Assembly: GCF_007923355.1 (NCBI RefSeq)
Contig: NZ_VOGO01000006.1
Location: 62,001 to 126,000 of the forward strand
DNA length: 64,000 nucleotides
Direction: 5' to 3'
Origin: Falsiphaeobacter marinintestinus
GTDB lineage: Bacteria; Pseudomonadota; Alphaproteobacteria; Rhodobacterales; Rhodobacteraceae
Position numbers and translations under genes: made by a program. Shown here in pieces: positions 16,444 through 24,922 of this stretch. The notes beneath the pieces were generated by a model, which saw nothing but the letters and a program-made list of their open reading frames with translations, did no database searches and had not been told where the DNA came from. How positions within the stretch are numbered: the first letter of the stretch is position 1; each line of letters opens with the position of its first letter.

Positions 16444-17621
16444 CAGTTCAGACGTTGAAGGCCGGGTTTATCCCGCTGGTGGACGCGGCTCCTCTGATTG
16501 CCGCCGCCGAGATCGGGTTTGCCGAAGAAGAGGGGCTGAAGCTGGATCTGGTGAAAGCACCCAGCTGGTCAACGCTCAGGGACATGCTGGCCGTCGGGCA
16601 GATCGATGCTGCGCATATGTTATCGCCGGTTCCGGTCGCCGCTGCGCTGGGGCTGGGCGGGGTGTCGGCACGGTTTGACGCTGTGTCTGTCCTGTCGGTC
16701 AATGGCAACGTGGTGGGCGTGTCCGAGGCGCTGGCGGGCCGGATGCGGGCGCAGGGGTATGGTTTTGATTTCAGCGATGCCGTCGCGGCGGGTGAGGCGC
16801 TGATTGCCGCCACGGATGGTCGCTTGCGCATCGGGGTCCCGTTCCCGTTTTCGATGCACGCTGAATTGTTGTATTATTGGCTGGGTGCCCTGGGGCTGCC
16901 TGCCCCGCAAGGGATCGACGTGCGCACCGTGCCGCCGCCGCTGATGGCCGAGGCGATGGCCGCTGGCGAAATCGACGCGTTTTGCGTGGGTGAGCCGTGG
17001 GGATCCATAGCTGTCGAAAACGGGGTCGGCACCTTGTTGCTGCCCGGGGCCGCGATCTGGGGCTTTGCGCCAGAAAAGGTGCTGGCCGTGCGGCATGGCT
17101 GGGCGGATGACCAGCCCGACATGACCAGTCGTCTGATCCGGGCCTTGTGGCGCGCCGGTCGCTGGCTGAGCCAACCGGGCAGTCGCGAACTGATCGCCGA
17201 CGTATTGGCGCGCAGGGAATACCTGAACGTCAGTTCAGAGATCCTTGAGCGGGCGCTGACCGGGGCGTTCGTGATTTCGGCGCAGGGAGACCGCAGGACA
17301 CGGGATAAGTTCGTCACGTTTTACGATGGTGCGGCCAATTTCCCATGGCGCAGTCAGGCGGCGTGGATCGGTCAGCGGCTGGCCGAACGCATGGGGCTGG
17401 ATCGTGAGGGCGCGATCAGCGCGGCAAAGTCGGTATTCCGCAGTGACGTGTACCGGCAAGCGCTGTCCGGTCAGCTGGCTGATCTGCCGGGAGCCTCGGA
17501 AAAACTGGAAGGCGCAATTGCCGAACCCACCGAGGTTGCCTCGGCATCCGGGACACTGATTCTACAACCTGACCGGTTTTTCGATGGCCAAACTTTTGAT
17601 CCTTCTGCACCGCAGCGATGA
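16440..17621 (+). CDS. nasS: NasS nitrate/nitrite sensor (NrtA-like, cytoplasmic)
   Basis: The 393-residue protein is homologous to the periplasmic nitrate-binding protein NrtA (shared motifs: LKAGFIPLVDAAPLI, DAAHMLSPVPVA, FCVGEPWGSIAVENG). It lacks any signal peptide, so it should stay in the cytoplasm. That is the known arrangement of NasS, which releases NasT when it binds nitrate or nitrite. Four-base overlap with nasT indicates coupled synthesis of the two partners. It is shorter than NrtA encoded downstream (455 residues), which resembles it in the first 330 residues. Confidence 0.92.
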   Translation: MTVQTLKAGFIPLVDAAPLIAAAEIGFAEEEGLKLDLVKAPSWSTLRDMLAVGQIDAAHMLSPVPVAAALGLGGVSARFDAVSVLSVNGNVVGVSEALAGRMRAQGYGFDFSDAVAAGEALIAATDGRLRIGVPFPFSMHAELLYYWLGALGLPAPQGIDVRTVPPPLMAEAMAAGEIDAFCVGEPWGSIAVENGVGTLLLPGAAIWGFAPEKVLAVRHGWADDQPDMTSRLIRALWRAGRWLSQPGSRELIADVLARREYLNVSSEILERALTGAFVISAQGDRRTRDKFVTFYDGAANFPWRSQAAWIGQRLAERMGLDREGAISAAKSVFRSDVYRQALSGQLADLPGASEKLEGAIAEPTEVASASGTLILQPDRFFDGQTFDPSAPQR

Positions 17622-17741
17622 TTTTTTGGGCGATTGCCCCGACTTGATGCGCAAGAACACCTGAAATCGGGCGCATACGTCCTGAAATCGTGTCCCGCGC
17701 TTGACGTATTTCGCAGTTGCAGCAATTCTAATCCTGTCTTC

Positions 17742-17850
17742 GGAACAAGGGCGTTCCACCGACACATCACCCCAAGGATGCGGGTACCCCGAGCAAAGCT
17801 GCTTGACCCACGACGTGCATGTGCACGCCGTTGGATCAGCGGCTTTTTTT
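17742..17850 (+). ncRNA. ANTAR-target leader RNA with two hexaloop hairpins, NasT antitermination site
   Basis: Hairpin P1 is GGAAC / loop AAGGGC / GTTCC (17742-17757). Hairpin P2 is CGAGC / loop AAAGCT / GCTTG (17790-17805), with a lower GGGT/ACCC clamp at 17782-17785 and 17806-17809. Both loops are six bases with A at position 1 and G at position 4, the hallmark of ANTAR targets. Bases 17795-17803 of P2 can instead pair with 17838-17846 in the terminator (nine consecutive pairs, one G-U). P2 and that longer terminator helix are therefore mutually exclusive. The leader lies between nasS and nrtA, as expected for NasT control of the nas operon. A -35-like TTGACG is at 17701 and a -10-like TCTAAT at 17727, but the spacing is 20 bases. 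Confidence 0.82.
17827..17850 (+). terminator. Leader terminator of the nas operon
   Basis: A seven-pair stem (GCCGTTG with CAGCGGC, one G-U pair, three-base loop) at 17827-17843 is followed by seven T, one G and five more T. It lies 53 bases before the nrtA start and would stop transcription unless NasT acts on the upstream hairpins. Confidence 0.88.
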
Positions 17851-17903
17851 GTTTTTCTGCCCCCATTTCTTTTGCTGAACGGGGCGCAACCGAAGGAATC
17901 GAA

Positions 17904-19271
17904 ATGAAACTGACCTTTGCTGCATTGCTGACCAGCACCGCACTATGCGCCCCGGCCTTTGCCGAGATGCTGGACGTTGAAAAAGACGAACTGAAGTTCG
18001 GCTTTATCAAGTTGACCGACATGGCGCCTTTGGCCGTGGCGTATGAGAATGGCTATTTCGAAGACGAAGGCCTGTTCGTGACGCTGGAAGCACAGGCCAA
18101 CTGGAAAGTGCTGCTGGATGGCGTGATCGGCGGTCAGCTGGACGGGGCACATATGCTTGCCGGTCAGCCGCTGGCCGCGACGATCGGGTTCGGGACCGAG
18201 GCCCACATCATCACGCCGTTTTCGATGGATCTGAACGGCAACGGCATCACCGTGTCGAACGAGATCTGGGACCAGATGAAACCGCATATCCCATTGATGG
18301 ACGACGGTCGCCCGCAGCACCCGATTTCAGCGGCGGCGCTGAAGCCGGTTGTCGAAGCGTACAAAGACGAAGGCAAGCCGTTCAACATGGGCATGGTTTT
18401 CCCGGTGTCGACCCACAACTATGAACTGCGCTATTGGCTGGCTGCCGGTGGTCTTGAGCCCGGGTTTTATTCGAGCGACAACATCACCGGACAGATCGGT
18501 GCCGATGTTTTGCTGAGCGTGACCCCGCCGCCGCAGATGCCGTCGACCATGGAAGCCGGTACGATCTATGGCTATTGCGTGGGCGAGCCGTGGAACCAGC
18601 AGGCCGTGTTCAAAGGCATCGGTGTTCCGGTCATCACCGATTATGAGCTTTGGAAGAACAACCCCGAAAAGGTCTTTGGCCTGTCGGCTGAATTCCAGCA
18701 AGAAAATCCGCAGACCACCATTGCGATCACCAAGGCGCTGATCCGCGCGGCGATCTGGCTGGACGAAAACGACAACGCCAACCGCCCCGAGGCGGTCGAG
18801 ATCCTGAGCCGGTCTGAATATGTCGGTGCGGATTACGATGTCATCGCGAATTCGATGACCGGCACGTTTGAATATGAGAAAGGCGACAAGCGCGAGGTTC
18901 CGGATTTCAACGTGTTCTTCCGCTATAACGCGACCTATCCGTTCTATTCGGATGCGGTCTGGTACCTGACCCAGATGCGCCGCTGGGGCCAGATCACCGA
19001 AGCGAAATCTGACAGCTGGTATGATGAGGTCGCCAAGTCGGTCTATAAGCCCGAGATCTATCTGACGGCTGCCAAGATGCTGGTCGAAGAAGGTCTGGCA
19101 AATGAGGCCGATTTCCCCTGGGACAGCGATGGCTACAAGGCGCCCACCCCGGCCGAAGATATCATCGACGGTATCCCTTATGACGGCAGAACCCCCAACG
19201 CCTATCTTGAAAGCCTGCCGATCGGCCTGAAAGCGGGCCAGACCGTTGTCGGGAACGAAGTGCAGGGCTAA
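17904..19271 (+). CDS. nrtA: Nitrate ABC transporter substrate-binding protein
   Basis: The 455-residue precursor has a signal peptide ([20 protein letters not shown]) and then the NrtA/CmpA fold: [35 protein letters not shown] and [17 protein letters not shown]. It captures nitrate (or nitrite) in the periplasm for NrtB and the fused ATPase. ATG 17904 has a GAAGGA site and starts the signal peptide, so the longer upstream frame through the leader is rejected. Expression is controlled by the leader RNA. A strong stem-loop separates it from nrtB and may keep the binding protein more abundant than the membrane parts. Confidence 0.93.
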   Translation: MKLTFAALLTSTALCAPAFAEMLDVEKDELKFGFIKLTDMAPLAVAYENGYFEDEGLFVTLEAQANWKVLLDGVIGGQLDGAHMLAGQPLAATIGFGTEAHIITPFSMDLNGNGITVSNEIWDQMKPHIPLMDDGRPQHPISAAALKPVVEAYKDEGKPFNMGMVFPVSTHNYELRYWLAAGGLEPGFYSSDNITGQIGADVLLSVTPPPQMPSTMEAGTIYGYCVGEPWNQQAVFKGIGVPVITDYELWKNNPEKVFGLSAEFQQENPQTTIAITKALIRAAIWLDENDNANRPEAVEILSRSEYVGADYDVIANSMTGTFEYEKGDKREVPDFNVFFRYNATYPFYSDAVWYLTQMRRWGQITEAKSDSWYDEVAKSVYKPEIYLTAAKMLVEEGLANEADFPWDSDGYKAPTPAEDIIDGIPYDGRTPNAYLESLPIGLKAGQTVVGNEVQG

Positions 19272-19289
19272 CCCTTCACTGAACCTGCC

Positions 19290-19351
19290 GGAGGGCGGCG
19301 CGGCGCTCGCGCCCATAGGGGGCGCATCGCCCCGCCCGCCCTCCCGTTTTT
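19290..19351 (+). terminator. Intercistronic stem-loop between nrtA and nrtB
   Basis: Nine outer pairs (GGAGGGCGG 19290-19298 with CCGCCCTCC 19336-19344) enclose an inner hairpin (GCGCCC / GGGCGC), then GTTTTTC follows. It resembles a partial terminator or mRNA-stabilising structure. Such elements often raise the ratio of binding protein to permease in ABC operons. Confidence 0.65.
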
Positions 19352-19381
19352 CTCTTACTTGATCGAGCCAAGGACCTAGCC

Positions 19382-20464
19382 ATGACCACCGTCGATCCCG
19401 ATTTCGCCGCAGAACAGGCCCGTGCCGAGCGGCAGGCGCGGATGTTCCATCGTATCAACAAGGCTGACGCCTATTTTCAGGTCCTGGGCCTGGCTTGGGT
19501 GACGCCCTTGCTGAAAGCCGCCGCCGGGGACAACCCGCGCGCGCAGATGAAAGACGTCTGGCGGTTGTTGGGTGTGCCGATGCTGGCCATCGCCGGTTTC
19601 CTGCTTGCCTGGGCCGCTTTGGCCCCGACGGTGCAGACGTCGCTGGGGGCGGTTCCGGGACCGGTGCAGGTGTGGGAGCAGGTCGAAAACCTGCATGCCG
19701 ACGCCAAGCGTGAGCGTGAAAAGGAAGCTGCGTTTTATGTCCGTCAGGACGAGCGCAACGCCAAATACATCGAAATGGGCAAGCCCGAGAAGGTCAAGGA
19801 ACGCGCTTACACCGGGCAGCCGACCTATTATCAGCAGATCTGGACGTCGATCAAAACCGTGTTCTTCGGATTTTTGCTGGCCACGATTGTTGCGGTGCCT
19901 TTGGGGATCATGGCCGGGTTGTCGGCGACAGCAAACGCCGCGATCAATCCGTTGATCCAGATTTTCAAGCCGGTGTCCCCGTTGGCGTGGTTGCCGATCG
20001 TGACCATGGTGGTCTCGGCCACTTACACCGTGAATGATGGGTTGTTTTCGAAGTCCTTCCTGATCTCGGCCATCACGGTAACCTTGTGTTCGCTGTGGCC
20101 GACACTGATCAACACGGCACTTGGTGTGTCGTCGATCGATAAGGATCTGGTCAATGTGTCCAAGGTTCTGAAGATGAACACCTGGACCAAGATCACCAAG
20201 TTGGTTCTGCCCTCGGCCCTGCCGCTGATTTTCACCGGGTTGCGTCTGTCGCTTGGTGTTGGCTGGATGGTTCTGATTGCGGCCGAAATGCTGGCGCAGA
20301 ACCCTGGGTTGGGCAAGTTCGTATGGGATGAGTTCCAAAACGGATCCTCGCAGTCTCTGGCCAAGATCATGGTGGCGGTTCTGACCATCGGGATTATCGG
20401 CTTCCTGCTGGACCGGTTGATGTTCGCGATCCAGTCGCTGTTTACCTTCACGAATAATCGGTGA
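19382..20464 (+). CDS. nrtB: Nitrate ABC transporter permease
   Basis: A 360-residue inner-membrane permease of the NrtB/SsuC type. One transmembrane helix lies near residue 65, then a charged periplasmic or linker segment of about 60 residues, then five further helices. The ATPase-docking loop (EAA region) reads INTALGVSSIDKDLVNVSKVL, and PLIFTGLRLSLGVGWMVLIAAEM is typical of the nitrate/taurine/bicarbonate branch. The charged N-terminal region makes it longer than classical NrtB (about 275 residues). The stop overlaps or abuts the ATPase gene. Confidence 0.93.
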   Translation: MTTVDPDFAAEQARAERQARMFHRINKADAYFQVLGLAWVTPLLKAAAGDNPRAQMKDVWRLLGVPMLAIAGFLLAWAALAPTVQTSLGAVPGPVQVWEQVENLHADAKREREKEAAFYVRQDERNAKYIEMGKPEKVKERAYTGQPTYYQQIWTSIKTVFFGFLLATIVAVPLGIMAGLSATANAAINPLIQIFKPVSPLAWLPIVTMVVSATYTVNDGLFSKSFLISAITVTLCSLWPTLINTALGVSSIDKDLVNVSKVLKMNTWTKITKLVLPSALPLIFTGLRLSLGVGWMVLIAAEMLAQNPGLGKFVWDEFQNGSSQSLAKIMVAVLTIGIIGFLLDRLMFAIQSLFTFTNNR

Positions 20465-20469
20465 TCCAG

Positions 20470-22152
20470 ATGGCTGTGCTTGAATTCAAGAATGTCAGCA
20501 AATCCTTCGGCGAAGGCACTGCGGCATCCCATGTTCTGAAAAACATCGATCTGGAGGTTGAGGAGGGCGAGTTTCTTGTGCTTCTCGGGTTCTCAGGGTC
20601 GGGCAAAACGACGCTGATCAACCTGATGGCGGGTCTTGAGATGCCGTCGAAGGGCGAGGTCACATATCGCGGCAAGGCGATTGACGGGCCGGGGCCGGAA
20701 CGGGGCGTCATCTTTCAGAACTATTCGCTGATGCCGTGGCTGACGGTGAACGGAAATGTGGGTCTGGCGGTCGATACGATGTTCCCCAACCTGTCCAAGG
20801 CTGAAAAAGCTGACAAGGTTGCGCATTACGTCAAGATGGTGGGGCTGGATCATGCGGCCACCCGCCGTCCGGCGGAATTGTCGGGCGGGATGCGGCAACG
20901 GGTGAACGTGGCCCGTGCTTTGGCGATGGACCCCGAGATGTTGCTGCTGGACGAACCCCTGTCGGCGCTGGATGCGCTGACCCGGGCCAATCTGGCAGAT
21001 GAGATCGAACACATCTGGGAGGCGGACAAAAAGACCTGTGTGCTGATCACCAATGATGTGGACGAAGCGATCTTGCTGGCGGACCGGATCATCGCGCTGA
21101 ACCCGGACGGAACGCTGGGCGAAGAGTTCAAGGTCACCATCCCGCGTCCACGTGAACGCGGTGAGATGAACCATCACGAGGGGTTCAAAGCACTGCGGGC
21201 CAAGGTCACGACGTATCTGATGGATGTCGGAATCGAGGCGAAGGCAGAAGGGACCAAAACTCTGCCGAATGTGACGCCGATCCATTCGGTGCCGGCGGCT
21301 GTTGCCGATGCTCAGAAGGGCATGATCGACCGGAACTTTCTGGATTTCAGCCAGCTCCACAAGATCTATCCGACGCCGAAGGGGCCGTTGACCGTGGTCG
21401 AGGATTTCAACCTTAAGCTCAACAAGGGCGAGTTTATTTCGCTGATCGGGCATTCGGGCTGTGGCAAATCCACGGTTCTGACGATGGCCGCCGGGTTGAA
21501 CGAGATCTCGAAAGGGGCGATCAGGCTGGATGGGCGGCATGTCGAAGGGGCCGATCCGGAACGTGCGGTGGTGTTTCAGTCGCCCAACCTGTTCCCCTGG
21601 CTGACAGCGCGTGAAAACTGCGCCATCGGGGTCGACAAAGTCTATCCCAAGGCGTCGCGGGCCGAACGTCAGGATGTGGTTGAGTACTATCTTGAGCGTG
21701 TGGGTCTGGCTGATGCCATGGACCGCGGCGCGGCGGATATGTCGAATGGCATGAAACAGCGGGTTGGTATTGCGCGGGCCTTTGCGCTGAGCCCGAAACT
21801 GCTGTTGCTGGATGAGCCCTTTGGGATGCTGGACAGCCTGACCCGCTGGGAGCTGCAGGAAGTGTTGATGGAGGTCTGGGATCGGACCAAGGTCACCGCG
21901 ATCTGCGTAACCCATGACGTGGATGAGGCGATCTTGCTGGCCGACCGGGTGGTGATGATGACCAACGGACCACAGGCGACCATCGGCAAGATTGTCGATG
22001 TCGATCTGCCCCGCCCCCGCACCCGCAAGGCGTTGCTGGAACATCCCGATTATTACGCTTTCCGTCAGGAAGTGCTGGATTTCCTTGAGGAATACGAGCA
22101 CGGCGCAAAGCCCAAAGCGAAACCGGCGCCTGCGCCGATTGCAGCGGAGTGA
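20470..22152 (+). CDS. nrtCD: Fused two-domain nitrate ABC transporter ATPase
   Basis: One 560-residue chain holds two ABC ATPase domains. Domain 1 has Walker A GFSGSGKTT (40-48), signature LSGGMRQ (137-143), Walker B LLLDEPLSALD and ITNDVDEA, where Asn195 replaces the usual H-loop histidine. Domain 2 has Walker A GHSGCGKST, an altered signature MSNGMKQ (424-430), Walker B LLLDEPFGMLD and the normal THDVDEA (His482). One composite ATP site is therefore canonical and the other degenerate. In cyanobacteria NrtC and NrtD are separate, and NrtC carries an NrtA-like domain that is absent here. A GTG at 20461 overlapping the nrtB stop is an alternative start. The gene symbol is descriptive. Confidence 0.9.
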   Translation: MAVLEFKNVSKSFGEGTAASHVLKNIDLEVEEGEFLVLLGFSGSGKTTLINLMAGLEMPSKGEVTYRGKAIDGPGPERGVIFQNYSLMPWLTVNGNVGLAVDTMFPNLSKAEKADKVAHYVKMVGLDHAATRRPAELSGGMRQRVNVARALAMDPEMLLLDEPLSALDALTRANLADEIEHIWEADKKTCVLITNDVDEAILLADRIIALNPDGTLGEEFKVTIPRPRERGEMNHHEGFKALRAKVTTYLMDVGIEAKAEGTKTLPNVTPIHSVPAAVADAQKGMIDRNFLDFSQLHKIYPTPKGPLTVVEDFNLKLNKGEFISLIGHSGCGKSTVLTMAAGLNEISKGAIRLDGRHVEGADPERAVVFQSPNLFPWLTARENCAIGVDKVYPKASRAERQDVVEYYLERVGLADAMDRGAADMSNGMKQRVGIARAFALSPKLLLLDEPFGMLDSLTRWELQEVLMEVWDRTKVTAICVTHDVDEAILLADRVVMMTNGPQATIGKIVDVDLPRPRTRKALLEHPDYYAFRQEVLDFLEEYEHGAKPKAKPAPAPIAAE

Positions 22153-22157
22153 ACACG

Positions 22158-24590
22158 ATGACACAGAAAATCGTCGTTATCGGGGCCGGTATGGCCTCGG
22201 GACGGGTGCTGGAGCACCTGAGTGACGCAGGCGCGGATGTCGAGGTTACTCTCTTCAACGCTGAGCCGCGCGGAAACTATAACCGGATCATGCTGAGCCC
22301 GGTTCTGTCTGGCGACAAAACGTACGACGAAATCGTGACGCATGATGCCCATTGGTATGCCGAGCGCGGTGTGACCTGCCGCTTTGGCGAAAAGGTCGCA
22401 TCGGTGGATCGGGGTGCCAAGACGGTTACGGCGGAAAACGGTGATGTTCTGCCCTATGACAAGCTGGTGTTTGGCACCGGATCGAACCCGTTCATCATCC
22501 CTTTTCCGGGGCATGATCTGGAAGGCGTGATTGCCTATCGTGACCTGGAAGATACCGAGCGGATGATGGGGCTGGGCGAAGGCCACAAAGCCGTCGTGAT
22601 CGGTGGCGGTCTGCTGGGGCTGGAAGCGGCGGCTGGCATGGCGGCACGCGGAGTCGACGTGACCGTTGTGCACATCATGGGCCACCTGATGGAGCGTCAG
22701 TTGGACGAGGCCGCCGGGTATCTGCTGCGCAAGGCGCTGATCGACAAGGGCATTACCGTCAAATGCTCGGCGAATTCCAAGGAGATCCTTGGTGAAAACG
22801 GCCACGTCAAGGCGCTGTTGCTGGATGACGGAACCGAGCTGCCCTGTGATCTACTAGTCATGGCTGTTGGCATCCGCCCCAATGTGGCTTTGGCCCAGGA
22901 CAGTGGGTTGCAGGTTGGCAAGGGCATCTATGTGGATGACCAGATGATCACCTCGGACCCGGATGTGCTGGCGGTTGGCGAATGTGTCGAACATGACGGT
23001 GCGATCTTTGGTCTGGTGGCTCCGCTGTACGATCAGGCCAAGGTGGCAGCGCAGACCCTGATGGGGGCAAAGGCGACCTTTGTTCAGAAAGAGCTGTCGA
23101 CCAAGCTGAAGGTCACCGGGTGCGATTTGTTCAGTGCAGGCGACTTTGCGGATGGCGAAGGGCGCGAAGACATCGTGTTCCGCGATCCGGCGCGCGGTGT
23201 CTATAAGCGCCTTGTGATCGAAGACAACCGGATCATCGGCGCGGTCTTCTATGGCGACACGGCTGACAGCAACTGGTTCTTCGGGATGATCCGCGACAAG
23301 ACCGACATCTCGGACATGCGCGAGACGCTGATTTTTGGCCCCGCCTTTCAGGGGAGTGCCCCCCTGGACCCTATGGCGGCCGTTGCAGCCTTACCGCCTG
23401 ACGCAGAAATCTGCGGCTGCAACGGCATTTGTAAAGGCACCATTGTCGAGGCCATCACAGGGGGCGCGTCCGATCTGGGCGCGGTCCGGGCCACGACCAA
23501 GGCAAGTGCATCCTGCGGGACGTGCACGGGATTGGTCGAACAATTGCTTGCCGTCACCATGGGCGACGAGTTTGAATCCAAGCAAGCCGGCATTTGCGGC
23601 TGTACCGATCTGACCCACGAAGAAGTTCGTCGCCTGATCAAGTCGCAAGAACTGAAATCGATGGCGGCTGTACATCAGGAACTGGGGTGGAAAACCTCGT
23701 GCGGGTGCCATGTCTGTCGCCCGGCGATCAACTATTACCTGCTGGCCGATTGGCCGGTCGAATATCAGGACGATCCGCAAAGCCGGTTCATCAACGAACG
23801 CAAGCACGCCAACATCCAGAAGGATGGTACGTTCAGCGTTGTGCCAAGGATGTGGGGCGGGATGACCACGCCCAACGAATTGCGCGCGATTGCCGATGCG
23901 GCTGAAAAATACGATGTGCCGACGGTGCATGTGACAGGTGGCCAGAGGATCGACCTTCTAGGGGTGCGTGGCGAAGATCTGCCTGCCATGTGGGCCGATC
24001 TGAATCGGGCCGGGCTGGTATCGGGCCATGCCTATGCCAAGGGTCTGCGAACGGTGAAAACCTGTGTCGGGACAGACCATTGCCGGTTTGGTACGCAGGA
24101 CAGCACCGGTCTGGGGATCAAGCTTGAGAAAAAGCTGTGGGGGTCATGGTCGCCACATAAGGTCAAGCTGGCCGTGTCGGGATGCCCGCGCAACTGTGCC
24201 GAAGCCACCTGTAAGGATATCGGCGTGGTCTGTGTCGACTCCGGCTATCAGATCGGGGTTGGCGGCGCGGCTGGTATGGATCTGAAAGAGACCCAGCGTC
24301 TGGCTGATGTTGCCTCGGAACAAGAGGCCATCGATCTGGCGACCGCGTTCATGCAGCTTTACCGCGAGAACGCCAAGTATCTGGACCGACCCTATAAGTG
24401 GATCGCCAAGGTCGGGCTGGACTGGGTCAAGGAACGGATTGTCGATGATCTGGACGAACGTCAGGCGCTGATCGAGCGGTTCGAACTGTCACAGTCAATC
24501 TATCAGAAAGACCCCTGGGCCGAACATGTCGCCGAACAGGCCAACGCGTATCAGCCGATCGCCGATTTCAAACTGGAGGCTGCAGAATGA
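22158..24590 (+). CDS. nirB: Nitrite reductase [NAD(P)H] large subunit
   Basis: The 810-residue enzyme reduces nitrite to ammonium with NAD(P)H. An N-terminal FAD/NAD reductase (IVVIGAGMASG, second Rossmann motif VVIGGGLLGLEAA) is followed by two BFD-like [2Fe-2S] modules (CGCNGICKG...CGTC; CGCTDLTHEEV...CGCHVC). The C-terminal siroheme/[4Fe-4S] domain has cysteines in TCVGTDHC and SGCPRNCAEATC. ATG 22158 has a GGAG site eight bases upstream; a GTG at 22149 is possible. The stop overlaps nirD (ATGA). Siroheme synthase genes are not in the window. Confidence 0.96.
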   Translation: MTQKIVVIGAGMASGRVLEHLSDAGADVEVTLFNAEPRGNYNRIMLSPVLSGDKTYDEIVTHDAHWYAERGVTCRFGEKVASVDRGAKTVTAENGDVLPYDKLVFGTGSNPFIIPFPGHDLEGVIAYRDLEDTERMMGLGEGHKAVVIGGGLLGLEAAAGMAARGVDVTVVHIMGHLMERQLDEAAGYLLRKALIDKGITVKCSANSKEILGENGHVKALLLDDGTELPCDLLVMAVGIRPNVALAQDSGLQVGKGIYVDDQMITSDPDVLAVGECVEHDGAIFGLVAPLYDQAKVAAQTLMGAKATFVQKELSTKLKVTGCDLFSAGDFADGEGREDIVFRDPARGVYKRLVIEDNRIIGAVFYGDTADSNWFFGMIRDKTDISDMRETLIFGPAFQGSAPLDPMAAVAALPPDAEICGCNGICKGTIVEAITGGASDLGAVRATTKASASCGTCTGLVEQLLAVTMGDEFESKQAGICGCTDLTHEEVRRLIKSQELKSMAAVHQELGWKTSCGCHVCRPAINYYLLADWPVEYQDDPQSRFINERKHANIQKDGTFSVVPRMWGGMTTPNELRAIADAAEKYDVPTVHVTGGQRIDLLGVRGEDLPAMWADLNRAGLVSGHAYAKGLRTVKTCVGTDHCRFGTQDSTGLGIKLEKKLWGSWSPHKVKLAVSGCPRNCAEATCKDIGVVCVDSGYQIGVGGAAGMDLKETQRLADVASEQEAIDLATAFMQLYRENAKYLDRPYKWIAKVGLDWVKERIVDDLDERQALIERFELSQSIYQKDPWAEHVAEQANAYQPIADFKLEAAE

Positions 24591-24922
24591 GCGACTGGAT
24601 CGATATCGGGGCGCTGGGCGATATCCCGCAGCGCGGTGCGCGGGTTGTCAAAACCCCGCTGGGGTGCGTGGCCGTGTTTCGCACCATTCTGGATGAAGTG
24701 TTCGCGTTGGACAATGCCTGCCCGCACAAGGGCGGACCATTGGCCGAAGGTATCGTGCACGGTTCATCCGTGACATGCCCGCTGCACAACTGGGTATTTT
24801 CGCTTGAAACCGGTCAGGCGCAAGGTGCAGATGACGGCGGAGTGGCGACCTATCCGGCCCGCATTGATGCCGGCCGGGTCTATCTGGACGCCAATTTCCT
24901 GCAGATGCGGGCCGCGGAATGA
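24587..24922 (+). CDS. nirD: Nitrite reductase [NAD(P)H] small subunit
   Basis: A 111-residue Rieske-type protein. The canonical cluster ligands are replaced or kept as CPHKGGPLAEG and CPLHNWVFSLETG, with Cys and His in both motifs, so a [2Fe-2S] cluster looks possible here, unlike in enterobacterial NirD. It partners NirB in nitrite reduction. The gene overlaps both nirB (four bases) and nasA (four bases), so the three subunits are translationally coupled. Confidence 0.93.
   Translation: MSDWIDIGALGDIPQRGARVVKTPLGCVAVFRTILDEVFALDNACPHKGGPLAEGIVHGSSVTCPLHNWVFSLETGQAQGADDGGVATYPARIDAGRVYLDANFLQMRAAE

Noticed and set aside
17634-17903. N-terminal extension of nrtA through the leader region
   Set aside because: The extension would translate across the two hairpins and terminator, and would hide the signal peptide that starts at 17904.
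20593-22164. Minus-strand open frame of 523 codons opposite the fused nitrate ATPase
   Set aside because: It lies wholly over an ABC ATPase with intact motifs; composition is that of an antisense shadow.
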